Positions 34,308-45,969 of a stretch of DNA of 64,000 nucleotides are shown here, one piece after another (position 1 is the stretch's first letter; every line of letters begins with the position of its first letter). Under the pieces are notes generated by a model. It searched no databases and was not told the origin of the DNA. It was given only the letters and a program-made list of their open reading frames with translations. Source of the stretch: Benincasa hispida (Eukaryota > Streptophyta > Magnoliopsida > Cucurbitales > Cucurbitaceae); contig NC_052350.1 in NCBI RefSeq assembly GCF_009727055.1, forward strand, positions 38,128,917-38,192,916. The letters run 5' to 3'. The position numbers were made by a program, and so were the translations under genes.

Positions 34308-34324
34308 TTTTTTTTTTTTTTTTT

Positions 34325-34589
34325 AATAAAATTTTGACTAATTCACCTTCCAAGTAGTTTCTCAAGTAGGGGTGTTCCCTTACAGTCGGTCTAAATAGCC
34401 CAGCCTAAATAGAACGTTCCTTAGTTAAAGGTCCCTTATAGTCAATATTTTATAAATTTAATCTTTTATTTTCTCATTTTAATTCTATTAAAAGAAAATA
34501 AAAGATTTATTTTAAATATAATCTCATTAGAAATAAAATTGAAGATTAATTAATCAGATTTTAAACCATTTAAAACAAATTAATTAATC
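34325..34589 (-). mobile_element. Copia element B, leader fragment (left of the Athila-like insertion)
   Basis: AATTCACCTTCCAAGTAGTTTCTCAAGTAGGGGTGTTCC and following sequence align with 52725-52990 in the leader of the copia element at 45970-56095, same strand. It breaks at about 34590, where the LTR of the Athila-like element begins. The matching right part of the leader continues at 62209. Confidence 0.6.
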
Positions 34590-35145
34590 CTATTCATGGC
34601 ACCGAAAATGCGTTATCTAGCTTCGCTTAATTCGGGATTGTTCTAGGATTTTATGTGGTTATTATGCTATTTTGTAGGTTTCAAGCACTTAAGAGGTAGA
34701 ATCGACTATTTGGAGTCATTGGGGTTAATCTGAAGTAATTTGGAGTTAATTTGAGCATCCAAGCTTCGAAAGAGGAATTACCAAAATGCCCTTGAACCGA
34801 GCGTTTCAAAGTTCCGAAATTCAGCCAACCAACTGACTTCTACAATAGCTTTCATCTTTTTTCTCTTTTTGATCAGTAGGATATATCAAAATTATTCCTT
34901 GGCAATTATTATGAATATTACGGCTACGGTGATCGTTTCTAGCTTGGGTTTTAGGATTTTTCCACCTATTTTATATATTTGTAAGTTTTTGAACTAGTCA
35001 TTTGTAATTGTCGGACTCGATTCTGTCCTTGAATGTTTATGGTTATATTATTGGATGCTTGAAAATTTTATAATTATTGCTTTTGATTGACATTTGATAT
35101 GTGACATTTAATCTCGGGTTAATCAGCTAGAAGTAATAGGTTAGG
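34590..35145 (+). repeat. 5' LTR of the Athila-like element, part 1
   Basis: It aligns to 61107-61665. The very first bases differ from the 3' LTR start (TGTTTAATAGCAC), so the boundary is accurate only to about 10 bp. Confidence 0.78.
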
Positions 35146-36457
35146 TGTAAACCATAGAATCTGACTTCCTAAATAGTATTGCTTGGAAGCCAATGTTGTT
35201 GTTGTGAATTACTTAAAGAATGCTTCAGGAGTGTTTTTATTTGATTAAATTTGAAGTTAGTAAGTGAAGTAATAAAAGAGGAATATTTTTCTAAGTGTCT
35301 AAGTTCTAAAAAGAAATGAACTAAGTTTTAGTTAGAAAGTATTCTAAGTATAGAAAGAAGAGCTCTCGAGTGGAATTTGAGCAATTCCAACACTTAGTAA
35401 AATTGTGAGAAATGTTTGAGTATAAGAAGGCTAGGTGTTAAGACTTGTGGCTTGAAGAGTAAGTGTAGAGTGTCTTAGCGAGAAGCTAAAGAAAGATGGA
35501 TGTGGCAAGCCTTAGGCGAGGATCTTGGTGGGCAAGACTTCAGAGGCTTGTCACAAGACAAGGAAGAATGCAAGGAAGGTGATAACTTGTAAAAATACAA
35601 GTTATTTTGCCTATTTTATCTAAAAAAATTAGGAAAAAAGCTATGAAAATGTGACAAATTGCTAAGAAAATTCATAAAAATAATTGCAACATGCGATCGC
35701 ACGCACTCAATGCCTAATCTATCTATTTTAAAACTAAATCATTTTGTTTAAATGCAGAATGACTAACGATGCAATCAAATGAGAAATCTCAATGCTTACA
35801 CATGATCGCATAGCGAAGTGAGCCGGTGACTCCAGGCGATGAGACATGGTGCGACACTTGGGCGGTGGAGGTCAAATCAAAGATTAAGTTGGTGGCTGAT
35901 AAGAAAGCTTTGTTGCAAAGCCAATGAACTTCCGATGCGCAGCAGACGACGTATCAGAGTATGGAATTTAATGCACCTTATCAACACAATCATAATTAAG
36001 AGAATAAAAGTTATCCTCGTCGTCTATATGTAACGCCCGGATCCTTACACATTATGATCCGACCGCTAAGACATGCATACTTAGACTTTTCTATCATGAA
36101 ATGAGTTTTGGTAAAAGTTTCAAAGAACATATCTAAATTTTTATTAATTAGATAGAAAAGCTTTATAAAAAGTTTATTTATCAAAACACCAGGATCCATA
36201 AAACATTTGCGTGGTGGTACAAAATGCATATGCCTATGATAGTGAGTTTGATGGTTGGCCATTTGAGCGACGTCCAACTCTGCCATCTACGCTGTGTCCT
36301 TACCTACAAAGTCTGTAAAAATATAGGATGAGTATATAATATACCCAGTAAGTAGTTCTCACGTAGGGTAGTGACCAATGCACAATCACAAGCAACATGT
36401 CATGAAAACATATGATTGAGACCGAAAACATATAATAACATGTGGTGGTCGGTTATG

Positions 36458-36856
36458 CTTCCAACATAAATCTCTCCGCCTGATAGGAAGATGAGGACCT
36501 AAGCGAAACTAACCCATCTGATGATTAGCGGGTCATACAATCAGTAGGGCCAGAGTCGCATCCAACATCAACCATTAGCATAAACGTTATGCTTCCAACT
36601 AAATCTCTCCGCCCTGATAGGAAGATGAGGACTTAAGCGAAAACTAACCCATCTGATGATTAGCGGTCATGCAGTCAGTAGGGCAGAGTCGCATCAACAT
36701 CAACCAATAGCATAAACGTTATACTTCCAACATAAATCTTTCCGCCATGATAGGAAGATGAGGACTTAAGCGGAAACTAACCCATCTGATGATTAGCGGT
36801 CATGCAGTCAGTAGGGCCAGAGTCGCATCCAACATCAACCATTAGCATAACCATAA
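36458..36856. repeat. Three tandem ~132-bp units within the solo LTR
   Basis: The units begin CTTCCAAC..AAATCT at 36458, 36592 and 36724 and share GATAGGAAGATGAGGAC, AACCCATCTGATGATTAGCG and CAGAGTCGCATC. They are more than about 90 % identical by eye. Confidence 0.85.
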
Positions 36857-37479
36857 GATTAGACTGGAAGCATAACTTACACCTAATTAAAACTTGGTTT
36901 TAACGTAATCGTGAACAAACATAATGCATGGGGTCCCTTGTAGAGAAACGTGTTCTAAACATGTAATGCGATATAACAATTAACATAACCATGCAACATA
37001 ATAAAGGTACACTACCATAGAACAATTTAAAGAGAGGGTGAGATAACTACTTACCTTGACTGTGATCTAATATTCATTATTATTCTTTATGATTTTGCAG
37101 AGTTTTCCCTTTTTAAATCAAAAGAAGAAATTTGGGCAGCACTTTACCCGAGCTTTTCTCTTTTAATCTCACAAAACTTCCTCACTCCACACTTACAATC
37201 ACACGATTCTTTGTTACTGAGATTTGTTTGAGAATGGTTAAATCTTCGGCAAAGGGTCCTATTTATAGTAGTTTTCAGCTCTTCTCAGTATGACAAATCA
37301 TCCTACAGGTGGCTTCTTTAAAATTACTTATGTTTATGGATTCCTCTCAATAAGAACCTAATTTTGGCTACGTTTGCCCTTACGTCATCATTCTTTGTTT
37401 GTATTCAATTTTAGGGTTTTTCCATGTATAATCTATAAGATCGTGGCCAAATTCAACGCATAATTCGCGCTTTTTGTCC

Positions 37480-37950
37480 AAATCTCGCTCACTCCTACTC
37501 TAAAATCTCGCTCTCGCCCGTTTTCTCGCTAGGAATTTACTCTGTCCAGCTTTCTTGCTGGAAATCCCGCTCTCTCCACTCTCGCTCTCAAATTTTCTCT
37601 TCCGTCTCGCTCTCTCCAGCTTTCTCGCTCTCGCTCCCGCTCTCGTTCCCGCTCTTGCTCCTGCTCTCTCGCTCGCGCTCTTTCTACTGTCTCGCTAAGA
37701 ATAGCTCTCTTTACTCTCGCTCTCTCCAACTTCTTGCTACAATTCTCTCTCTCTCCAATTTTCCTTCAATCTCGCTCTCTCTACTCTCGCCAGCCTCAAT
37801 CTCGCTAGCATTGCTCGCTGGGTTTCTCGCTCTCCAATTCTTCCTTCGATCGCGCAGCTCTCTTCTCAGAATCTCGTTTTCTCCAGTTTTCTCGCTGGTG
37901 TGGTTCTCGCTCTCTCCCACTTTCTCGCTCCCGCTCGCTCCCTTATTCAT
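37480..37950. repeat. CT-rich degenerate minisatellite (CTCGCTCTC)
   Basis: Dozens of CTCGCTCTCTCCA-like phrases on the + strand. On the - strand they yield spurious Arg/Glu-rich frames (37529-37729, 37711-37980). It is strongly strand-asymmetric (pyrimidine on +). Confidence 0.8.
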
Positions 37951-38115
37951 TATCTTTTGGATAATGAATGAAATTTCCAATTTCCAATTTATTTATTTTA
38001 TATTATTATTATTATTACTATTTTTTTTCCTTCTAAATTTCCACCCCTTAAAATTTCGTCCTGCTTATTATTTGACATTTAATTTCCTGTATGCGTACAA
38101 ATCTGGGTCGTTACA

Positions 38116-38125
38116 CTATAAATAG
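38116..38125 (+). promoter_or_regulatory. TATA box of the interrupted solo LTR
   Basis: CTATAAATAG is a good plant TATA box. The inner solo LTR inserted within it and duplicated CTATA, so an intact TATA box survives on the right side. It would belong to the LTR promoter of the 35580-38814 family. Activity is not implied. Confidence 0.45.
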
Positions 38126-41100
38126 CCATGAATTCGCCATGCAAGAGGAAGAAAGTGTGAAGAAAAGAGTCAAAAGAACAAATTCTGTCAAAGGAGCCCT
38201 TTCTCTTACATCCATTCAACAACCTTAGTGAGAGTTTTAGTTTCTTGAGAGAGTAGAAAAGGAACTCCATCTTTCAATACTTACAGTGAAGCACTCATTT
38301 AGGAAGCTGAGGGAAACAAGAAATTGTGCACCACGGCTTGACTCCCTTTCTTTATTTTCTATCTTGAATCGTATTTGTATTGTTAAAGCATTGCAAAGAC
38401 TCATTTCTTTAATATGAATACATATTCATTTCAACTTTCACCCATACTCTTTTTATTCATTATGAGTAGCTAAATCTTTCATGGGTTGAGAAGCATCTAG
38501 CTAACATGAACCGAGTAATATTTAAATCATGTGTTTTACTTATTTTATGTATGCTTATTGAAATACTTGGATAACTCGAAAGATTACCCTAAGTAGCTTA
38601 ATTCTCAGTTTGAGAAAATTAGAGATTTAGAACTCATAAAACATGAAAAGAGGTTCCTTAAAAATAAGTAGCATATTTTACATTACACACTTATTGCATG
38701 CATATTAGAGATAGGATAATGTGGCCACGTATATTGAGAAGTGTAAGTTCTAATATTATGTTCGTTATAACATCACAATTAATACTCATTTCATTGCATG
38801 TTATGACCGCATCAGAAGGCTTAGACGAGGAAGTGAAGGTGAGCCTTGGGTGAGGAAGATTGGAATTTTTAGGTAATGGCAAGGTAGTAGCATGGATGGT
38901 GAGGAGAGCCTTTGGCTGAGAGACTAGAAGGTGTGAAGGCTATGCCACCCTAGGCATTGATTTGCTAAGGGAGATCATTTACTCAACCTAATTAGTGAGC
39001 TAAGTGACATAATTAGAGGCTTAAGAAAAAGGTTGGTGGCATGGGGTGTCACTTAATTAGGTAAAGTAACCATGCAAGAGCAAGAATAAATAAAGGCTAC
39101 AAAGAGAAAATCAGTTTTACTAATTCTCCCGTGCAGATGAAGAGTTTCGGTAGCCAAATTAAAGCTTGATCAGTCTATTTAATGATCAAAGGCTATTCAC
39201 GATTTGATGTTGAAATTTTGAAGGAATTAAAGAATGTTCTAATTTTTGGACTACCTCGAGCAAGCTGTGAAGATTGGTAGATTTTGAGCTCTCTAAGAGG
39301 AATTAGAAGCTTCAATTTTGGGTAAGCTAGTTTAAAGAATATGTAAGAAGTTCATAGAAGGAAGTTTTGAGTTTTAAGGAATAGATTTTAAGTTATATGT
39401 TTTGGAAGTTGAATATGGAATCTGGTGTTGAATAAGCAAATAGCTTCATAAGTTGAAGAAGCAGGCAGTTGATCGTGGGCTGAAGAAGTTGACATTGAGT
39501 AGGGTTGGTGGTGGAGTGTCTCTCACACGGCCCTTGCACGACCATGCTCATCAGGCAACAACTGTGCTAACCAAGTGACCAAAAGTCTATCCATCGTCCA
39601 ATCTTTGCGCGTTTTGACGCCTAAAATGCATGCACAACTGTTGATCACTCCACTCCCTTGAGCGCTCGTGCACATGATTTTTGCCCACGAAAAGGCCGCC
39701 CAAATTCCTTGTGCACATGCTTGAAGGCCAGTGTGCATGTCCTAGCGCCCACACCCAGTGTCAGTGTACGTTTGCCCAACGCCATCCGACCCATTGGTGT
39801 GTTTAGCTTGTCATAAGCTTGGCATTGGCTTAGTCTTGGAATTTTAGTTTTGGTAAGGCATTGTTGAGTCCATTAAGAAGTATTATGAATATTAAGCTAT
39901 AAGAAGGCATAAGTGTGGACTCTAGAAAGAATATAAGGCTTAACTTACGATAAAGGAAAAAGGACTTAAAAGGCTAAAGTTATTTAAGCTCAAAGGTGAG
40001 CAAGTATCATTGACCAATGGTTATTCATTGATGTTATAGGCGAAAGGGAGATTTGAAGGGCCTACAACCCTTTGGGAGCTAACTAGTAACAATGAGTGAC
40101 AAAGTTTTAGAAATTCTATTCTTAATATGCTTTCTATGAATATATCTTATGAATGCTTTACTTTAAATGATTTCAAAGCCTAGTTAAGCCAAAGCATGAT
40201 TTATGTTGAATATATGATTTATCTAGCATGAAGCAAAGTTTTCAAAGTATGTTAAAGCATGAGGTTTCCTTTTAAATAAGCTATAAGCGGCAATGTTTCT
40301 AAGGCATGTATTTCCTAGCATATGCTATGTTACTATATGATGTTGCAAGTATGATTTCATAGATACAAAGGATTCCTAATATGTCCATGAGATTTTATGC
40401 CATGTTGCCTATATTTAATGCTATGTTTCTAAGGAATGTTGAATAAGTTTAAGTATAAGGAATGTTTTATTTAAAGCATGATTTCAGTACCCTAATTATG
40501 AATTCTCGATACTGAAGGAGATGAAGGTATCCAAGACTCTGATACTGAAGAATATGAAGGTATCTAGGGATTACCTTCAGAAGGTCTTTGGGATCCACTT
40601 GAGCATACTTATAGGATTTGAGTCATATGTTAGGGTGCTATTAGCCTTTGAGGCATATCTACGTGCACGTATGAGTACTATCAACGCTGATGGTGATGTA
40701 TTAATTCCACCACAGCTAAGGCTATTGACGTGGGGAGTATAAGCAAAAGGAAGACCTTAACTAAGGGATGAGGATACAAAGTTAAGTATGGATGATTAAT
40801 GTGATTAACAAAAGATATGATATGTTTTCAGGGCTTTCCAGTGTATTTATGAAATGTTTTGATGCTTTAAAATCTATGAGTTTAAGTTAAGCATGTCTCA
40901 GCCTTGAAACCATGAAAGCATTTCCTATTATCAGTTATTTTCTAAATTCTTCAGTATGTTGATGTTCATGAAGTTTATTTTAAAATAGTCACTCACTGGA
41001 CATCCCAACTCACTTTTTCAAATATTTTCGTTCCCCACGTAGCGGTCGAGGTCCTTGATAGACCAGAAGTCTTCTTAGGTCTTTGTTTTGACTTAAATGG

Positions 41101-41430
41101 TTTTAAGCTTATGTACATTTAGTGGGGAAAGGGTAGAACTCAGGTTTGTAGTTTATGTTTTGGAACTTGTGATGTGAACTTTGGTTGTAAATATGTATAT
41201 AAGTTGGTGATATATTTACCCATTTTTATAAGAAAAGTTTTGGTTACTTTAGAAGCTTGTGTTAAGATGCATGGAACTATATATATATTTATACTTGTCT
41301 ATTAGGTGATACAGGAGCGAGGAAACAAGTTACAGGTCTCAGTTAGGCAGTCTGTACCATAAGAGGGTTGACATCTACTACTTCACACCTCTTTCCAGGA
41401 CAAGAGGGAAGCCTGGGAGGGGGTGTGACA

Positions 41431-41967
41431 TAGCTTACAAATCATTTAGATGAGTATTGTTCCAAGCCAACCTAGAATTGAATCAACCGAATTAAAGTTG
41501 TTCTTGTAAGATCTTCAACCTAACTTTGCCCTAAATTTTAATGCAATTAAGCCAACTTGAATTTGCATGTTGTTCATCGATTTAAATTGGCGTAATTAGT
41601 TGATTAGGTCGAATTAACTAGCTGTACCAATTAATTTGGTTAGGTATAAATAAATGCTAAACTTTAGTAATGAGAATTCTATGATCAAATGCATCGAATA
41701 AGAGAATTCTGTAACAACCCAAGCTAGACATTTTTCTCATTGTTATCATAACTATTATACTTTTATTTTATACATTTAAATTTCTTTTGCTACAAAAATA
41801 TTTCAAAACCCTCCATTCGGTTATCCTCGGGCTGAAAACACTTTAATTAAGAAATTGTAAAGCTCCCTGTGTTCGACCCTGTCTTGCCCCTAAGACTAGC
41901 AATTTGTTGTGGTGAATATGGTAAAATTATTTAGACCAAATTTAGGCCATAAAATCCATTCCAACCA
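41431..41967 (+). repeat. 5' LTR of the Athila-like element, part 2
   Basis: It resumes with TAGCTTACAAATCATTTAGATGAGTATTGTT and aligns with 61666-62208 to the end CCAACCA. Confidence 0.82.
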
Positions 41968-41991
41968 AATTCGTGTCATTTCCAGGGAGCC
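41968..41991 (+). other. Primer-site-like stretch of the Athila-like element
   Basis: The sequence after the LTR, ending TTTCCAGGGAGCC, resembles the tRNA-Asp-type primer sites of Athila elements (GGCG.CGTT.CCGGGGA), but is decayed. Confidence 0.4.
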
Positions 41992-42227
41992 AAGTATTTT
42001 CTTTCTTTGAAGGGTTTTTGTTTCTTTATTCGTTCTTGATTTTTTCCATCTTTGTATGACCCGATCTTTCCAAGATTGAAATTCTTTATTGTATTTTGTA
42101 GAGCTTAGTAGGGAAGGAAGAAGACGAAGAAGAGAGACTAGAGAACGAAGAGCTTTAGAAGAACAAAATCCGTGCTGAAGGCATATTAGAAGAGGATCAT
42201 TCTAAAGAGGATTTTGAACATAAGACG

Positions 42228-43253
42228 ATGGCATAGTCTGAAAAGCTCATGCTGAAGGAGCTTTCAGCTCTTGACCTTACTCAACAACCTTTCTGCATCA
42301 CTTATCCCAAGGCCACAGGTAATTTCGAGTTAAAAACTGGTCTCATTCACTTACTACCTTCTTTTTCTTGACGTATAAGTGAGGATTATACAAGCACCTG
42401 AAGGACTTCCAAATCGTGTGTAATGGAATGCACCCTTGCGATGTAATTGAGGAGCACCTTAACGTACGAGCCTTCCCGTTCTCTTTGAAGGATGACATGA
42501 AAGATTGTAGTTATAATAGCTACCATCAGGGTTCTTCACCATCTGGACAGAGATGAAGAAGAGGTTTCTGGATAAATTTTTCCCAGCATTTAGAGCCGCC
42601 AAAATAAGGAAAGAGATTTACAGCATCTTACAGGGGCATGTGGAGTCATTATAAGAGTATTGGGAGAGTTTCAAGCACCTCTGTGCTGGCTTCCCCAATC
42701 ATTAGAACCTAGACCACCTCCTGGTTCGCTACTTATTTGAGGGATTACTACAGTAGGACAAAAGTAATATCGATGCAACTGCAGGTGGAGAACTTGTGAA
42801 CAAAACCCCTCTTAAGCTACCAAGCTGATTTCCACCATGGCTGTAGATAACTAGAAATTGGGACCAGAGATAGCATCTTTCAGTCAACTACATCTTTGCA
42901 AGAGATAAGTAAACTTAGAGCTGAAATTCCCGAACTATCTACTCTTGTGAAACAGGTTTAGTCTACAAAGAAACAATCTCAGAAGCCTGTTGCTGAGATA
43001 AATTATGCTAGAAATCAGCAAGGCGATCCGATGTATAACACCAATCAATGGAGAAACTAAGGACACTAGGGCCAGGGCTATTCGAGTATGCCTCTGGAGG
43101 ATAAGGTGAAGAGCTTGATAGAGTCTACCATGCAAAGACAACATAACCAGGAGAAGTTCCAACATACTATTGCCTCATATATGAGTAGTATGGCGACCCA
43201 GATCTTTCAGCTGGCTGATGCGGTTAGCAGGTTGGACACTCAATATGGGAAGT
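42228..43253 (+). pseudogene. Athila-type gag, part 1
   Basis: ATG at 42228, then MLKELSALDLTQQPFCITYP, GLIHLLPSF, CNGMHP, RAFPFSLKD and, further on, VAEINYARNQQGDPMYN and IASYMSSMATQIFQLADAVS. This order is characteristic of Athila/Ogre-type gag. It is broken by an early stop at codon 3 and several shifts. A copia solo LTR interrupts it after 43253, and it resumes at 45316. The apparent 196-codon frame 43088-43678 is chimeric: its last two thirds are LTR. Confidence 0.8.
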
Positions 43254-45315
43254 TGAAGGAAATCAAACATGAGGATTTCTATGAGCGGCGGAATGATCAT
43301 TCCAAATTCCATTCGAAATTGAACACTAACAATTACAGTCAAGAAACGGAAACTGACAGGTCATGCACAATACAAAATTACAGCATGCTTTACAATAATC
43401 AAGGGATAAAGTATCTTTCCTTTGAAGACTCTTCTTCAAACTCCCTCGATCACGAATGCTTGATCAGTCTCCAAGACAGCAATACACGAACACTCGAACA
43501 CACCGACCATAACACAACACGATCAACAGTAACCACCATACGAACAACCCGAACACACAACAAACGACCTAAAAAATCTCAAACTCAATCGAGTCGAGTG
43601 AGGACACCACCAAAATGGTTACCTTGGTATTCTCGGTGTGAGAATCCAGAAGTGTGGGCTCTATATGGACTTGGTTAAATGAAGAGACTGAAGGAACAAC
43701 AATCATGTAGATGATTGAGCAAGTGGGAGATGAGAAGTGTCTATCATATAGATGAATGCTCAATCATGTAGAAGAAGGCAACCTATCATATAGACAATAC
43801 CTTGTGATCGTTTAGGTACAACCAGCTGAGTGAACTATCGTATAGTAACATTCCACGATCATTTAGTATTTTTACCAACTATCGTTTAGTGAAACATTTT
43901 CACTTGATAGCAATCTGTGAGTTCCGTTCTGAATTAAGAAACTCTTCTAAATTTAGGAAATCATTTTTTCTTTTATCTCACAGTTACCATAAAACCACCA
44001 ATAACCTCCAACTCAATTGGTTATTAGAGAATAAGAGATAATTATCTAATAATTAATATTATTATAAATATATATGATAACCAACTTAACATATTATATT
44101 TATAACCTATAGTTTTAATATTTCATCTCATGAAACATATAAACCATAACTCTTTTTCTATTTTATGGTACTTAATGTAAATCATATTTACATTAATCCT
44201 TCACTTGATGTATCCCATACATCACACCGATTATATCATATATAACCAAATTTCCTTTTGTCAATTTGAACATTTCAAATCAACACCAAAAACTGATTCT
44301 CAACTTGAATACATTGAGCTACCAAGGGGACCTTATGGACCTGTAGCTTGAAGCTCCAACGATACGTGAATAACTGACTAAACTCTTTAATCACGAGATC
44401 CACCATCCGTTAACTATCGGACACTTCATTAAAGATCGACAGTTGCACTTTTCTCACTACAAATATATTTTGTGTCCATTTCAGCCAATCAACAGTGTAA
44501 TAACCCTTCACAGATCCCTCGTAAGTACAACTGGGCCAATTTATCGTTTTGCCCCTGTAGTTACATCTAACTCATTAAGTACCATTGATCCCTCTAACAA
44601 ACATAAGTCATAGTCCTACTATGACTGAGTCCTCTTTTCCAAAGAGAAGTTGTGGCCACTATGTTCAAGACCCGAAATCAACCTTTAAGGGAGCAATCTA
44701 TCTACTTACCCCTACTTCAGAGAAGGAGTGAATTCCATCTTGTGTAACTGAGTTCCCAGCTTCTTAATTAGACAAATCCTGAAAAAGGTAGGCTTGTTGA
44801 GTTGGCAATCTGACCACTCTCACCCATACTAATCAAAGGACCGCTCTCAAAGGCAGGAGTTGCCAAAACACTCAGGATTAAGGTCATGTCACTTATGGTC
44901 GTTTAGGTGAGATGTAAGTCTCAAGTATCAACGACGTTATATAAAGAGACTATTCATCTCGTAGTTCGGTCTTATACAAACTCTTGCATGTCTCCACATG
45001 AATGGTCAGGATCAACCATCTGTAGTAGTTCACAACACTTCTAAACCTCTACAAAATGGGCCGTATCCATAGTGTCACCAGGATCAAGTATCTCTCCTTA
45101 ATCCTTATACTACAGACCTTTTTAGTTTATCATTTAAGGCATGATCCACTTGTATATCTCATATACATGCTTAAGTTTACATACAATAACCATGGAGCTT
45201 TGTTTATTGGATATGAGTAAATGCAAAATAAAATAACTCTTATTTTATTCATACCAATGTGTACAGTGTTTACAAACTGCGAGAATCCGAGAGAATTAGG
45301 ACATCAATCCCAACA
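43254..45315 (-). repeat. Solo copia LTR inside the Athila-type gag
   Basis: It begins TGAAGGAAATCAAAC and ends ...ATCAATCCCAACA, i.e. TGTTGGGATTGAT... on the - strand. The LTR is 2062 bp. Flanking pentamers GAAGT (43249-43253) and GAAGC (45316-45320) match at 4 of 5. No internal region remains. It is the same superfamily as the LTRs of the element at 45970-56095. Confidence 0.82.
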
Positions 45316-45720
45316 GAAGCTTCCTTCCCAATAAGTGCCCAATGTGTATAATGTTAGTGCCAACTCTAAGGTGCTTGTTGATGATTTAGTAGAGGTTGCA
45401 AGCGAATAAAAGGCTGAGGATTTTGAGGAGCAGATTGCCAGCCTGCCCAGAAAACTAGGTATAAGATTTGGTCCACATTTGAACTTAATAACTAATATCC
45501 CTTATGCTCATTTTCCTAGCAGGTTGACTATTGCTCAAGGAGGATCACTCAAGGAGGAGGTGAGTTCAGTGCAGTCTTATGGTGCCAAGAGCTCTACTAC
45601 ATAGGGCAAGAAGGTTTAGGTTGAGATTCCAAAGGAAAATAAAGGTTAAGTTCCTGAGAAGAAGGAAAAGAAACAAGGGAATAGGTCAAATAGAAGGTAA
45701 TACGATAAGATAATCTTCCT
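45316..45720 (+). pseudogene. Athila-type gag, part 2
   Basis: It continues the gag frame beyond the solo LTR: a Val/Asn/Ser-rich stretch, then EDFEEQIASLPRKLG and, near 45530, RLTIAQGGSLKEEV, followed by a Lys-rich stretch (45640-45720). Three stops break it. It leads into the protease at 45721. Confidence 0.65.
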
Positions 45721-45969
45721 ATGAAGCAGAAAGACCCAGGTGTGTTTTTTGTGCTATGTTTGAAAGCCACTAGAAAATTTGAGCATGCTATGTTAGATTT
45801 AGGGTCTGCTTCTGTGTATTCTGATTTTCAATCTCATATCCTGCACCCTGCTGATATTTTTATGAAGTTAGTTGATCATTCCCTTGTTAGGCCAGTTGGT
45901 TTAGTCAATGATATGCTTGTTATAGTCAATGACCTAACTTTTCCTTCTAATTTTTATGTAATTAAAATG
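45721..45969 (+). pseudogene. Athila-type aspartic protease, part 1
   Basis: The 83-codon frame starting at 45721 reads as a retropepsin: the active-site region AMLDLGSASV, followed by the flap-side KLVDHSLVRPVGLV and FPSNFYVIKM. It is cut by the copia element at the codon after the Met, and the rest lies beyond 56095. The Asp of the active site is present. Confidence 0.82.

Larger units (their letters stand above)
36029..38115 (+). repeat. Solo LTR of a gypsy family (TGTAACGC...CGTTACA)
   Basis: 2087 bp with an inverted terminus, TGTAACG / CGTTACA. It is flanked by a perfect pentamer CTATA (36024-36028 and 38116-38120). It contains a three-unit tandem repeat (36458-36856) and a long CT-rich block (37480-37950). 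It is the innermost and youngest of three nested LTRs. Confidence 0.9.
35580..38814 (+). repeat. Solo LTR (family TGATAACTTGTA...GACCGCATCA)
   Basis: It starts TGATAACTTGTAAAAATACAAG and ends TTATGACCGCATCA. A perfect pentamer GAAGG flanks it (35575-35579 and 38815-38819). It is interrupted by another solo LTR (36029-38115); without that it is about 1.14 kb. There is no internal region, so the element body was lost by LTR-LTR recombination. Confidence 0.85.
35146..41430 (+). mobile_element. LTR-type insertion in the Athila-like 5' LTR
   Basis: The alignment of the two Athila-like LTRs is interrupted exactly here. The inserted DNA begins TGTAAACC and ends in CTGGGAGGGGGTGTGACA, an end typical of gypsy LTRs. 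Without the solo LTR nested inside it the insert is about 3.0 kb with no coding frame, so it is probably a long solo LTR. The flanking bases (TTAGG and TAGCT) do not match, so the target duplication is unproven. Short Cys/Ala-rich frames at 39523-39738 are not genes. Confidence 0.55.

Noticed and set aside
36458..36856. CRISPR-like array
   Set aside because: The units are 132-bp contiguous tandem repeats without unique spacers, in a plant LTR.
37529..38125. Frames rich in Arg-Glu or Ser-Leu over the CT-rich block
   Set aside because: Low-complexity translations of the CTCGCTCTC array in a solo LTR.
39523..39738. 71-codon - strand frame in a GC-richer piece
   Set aside because: It lies in the LTR-type insert; no homologue is recognised and there is no conserved motif.
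43088..43678. 196-codon + frame that looks like one gene
   Set aside because: A chimera: the first ~55 codons are Athila-type gag and the rest is read-through of a reverse-oriented solo copia LTR.
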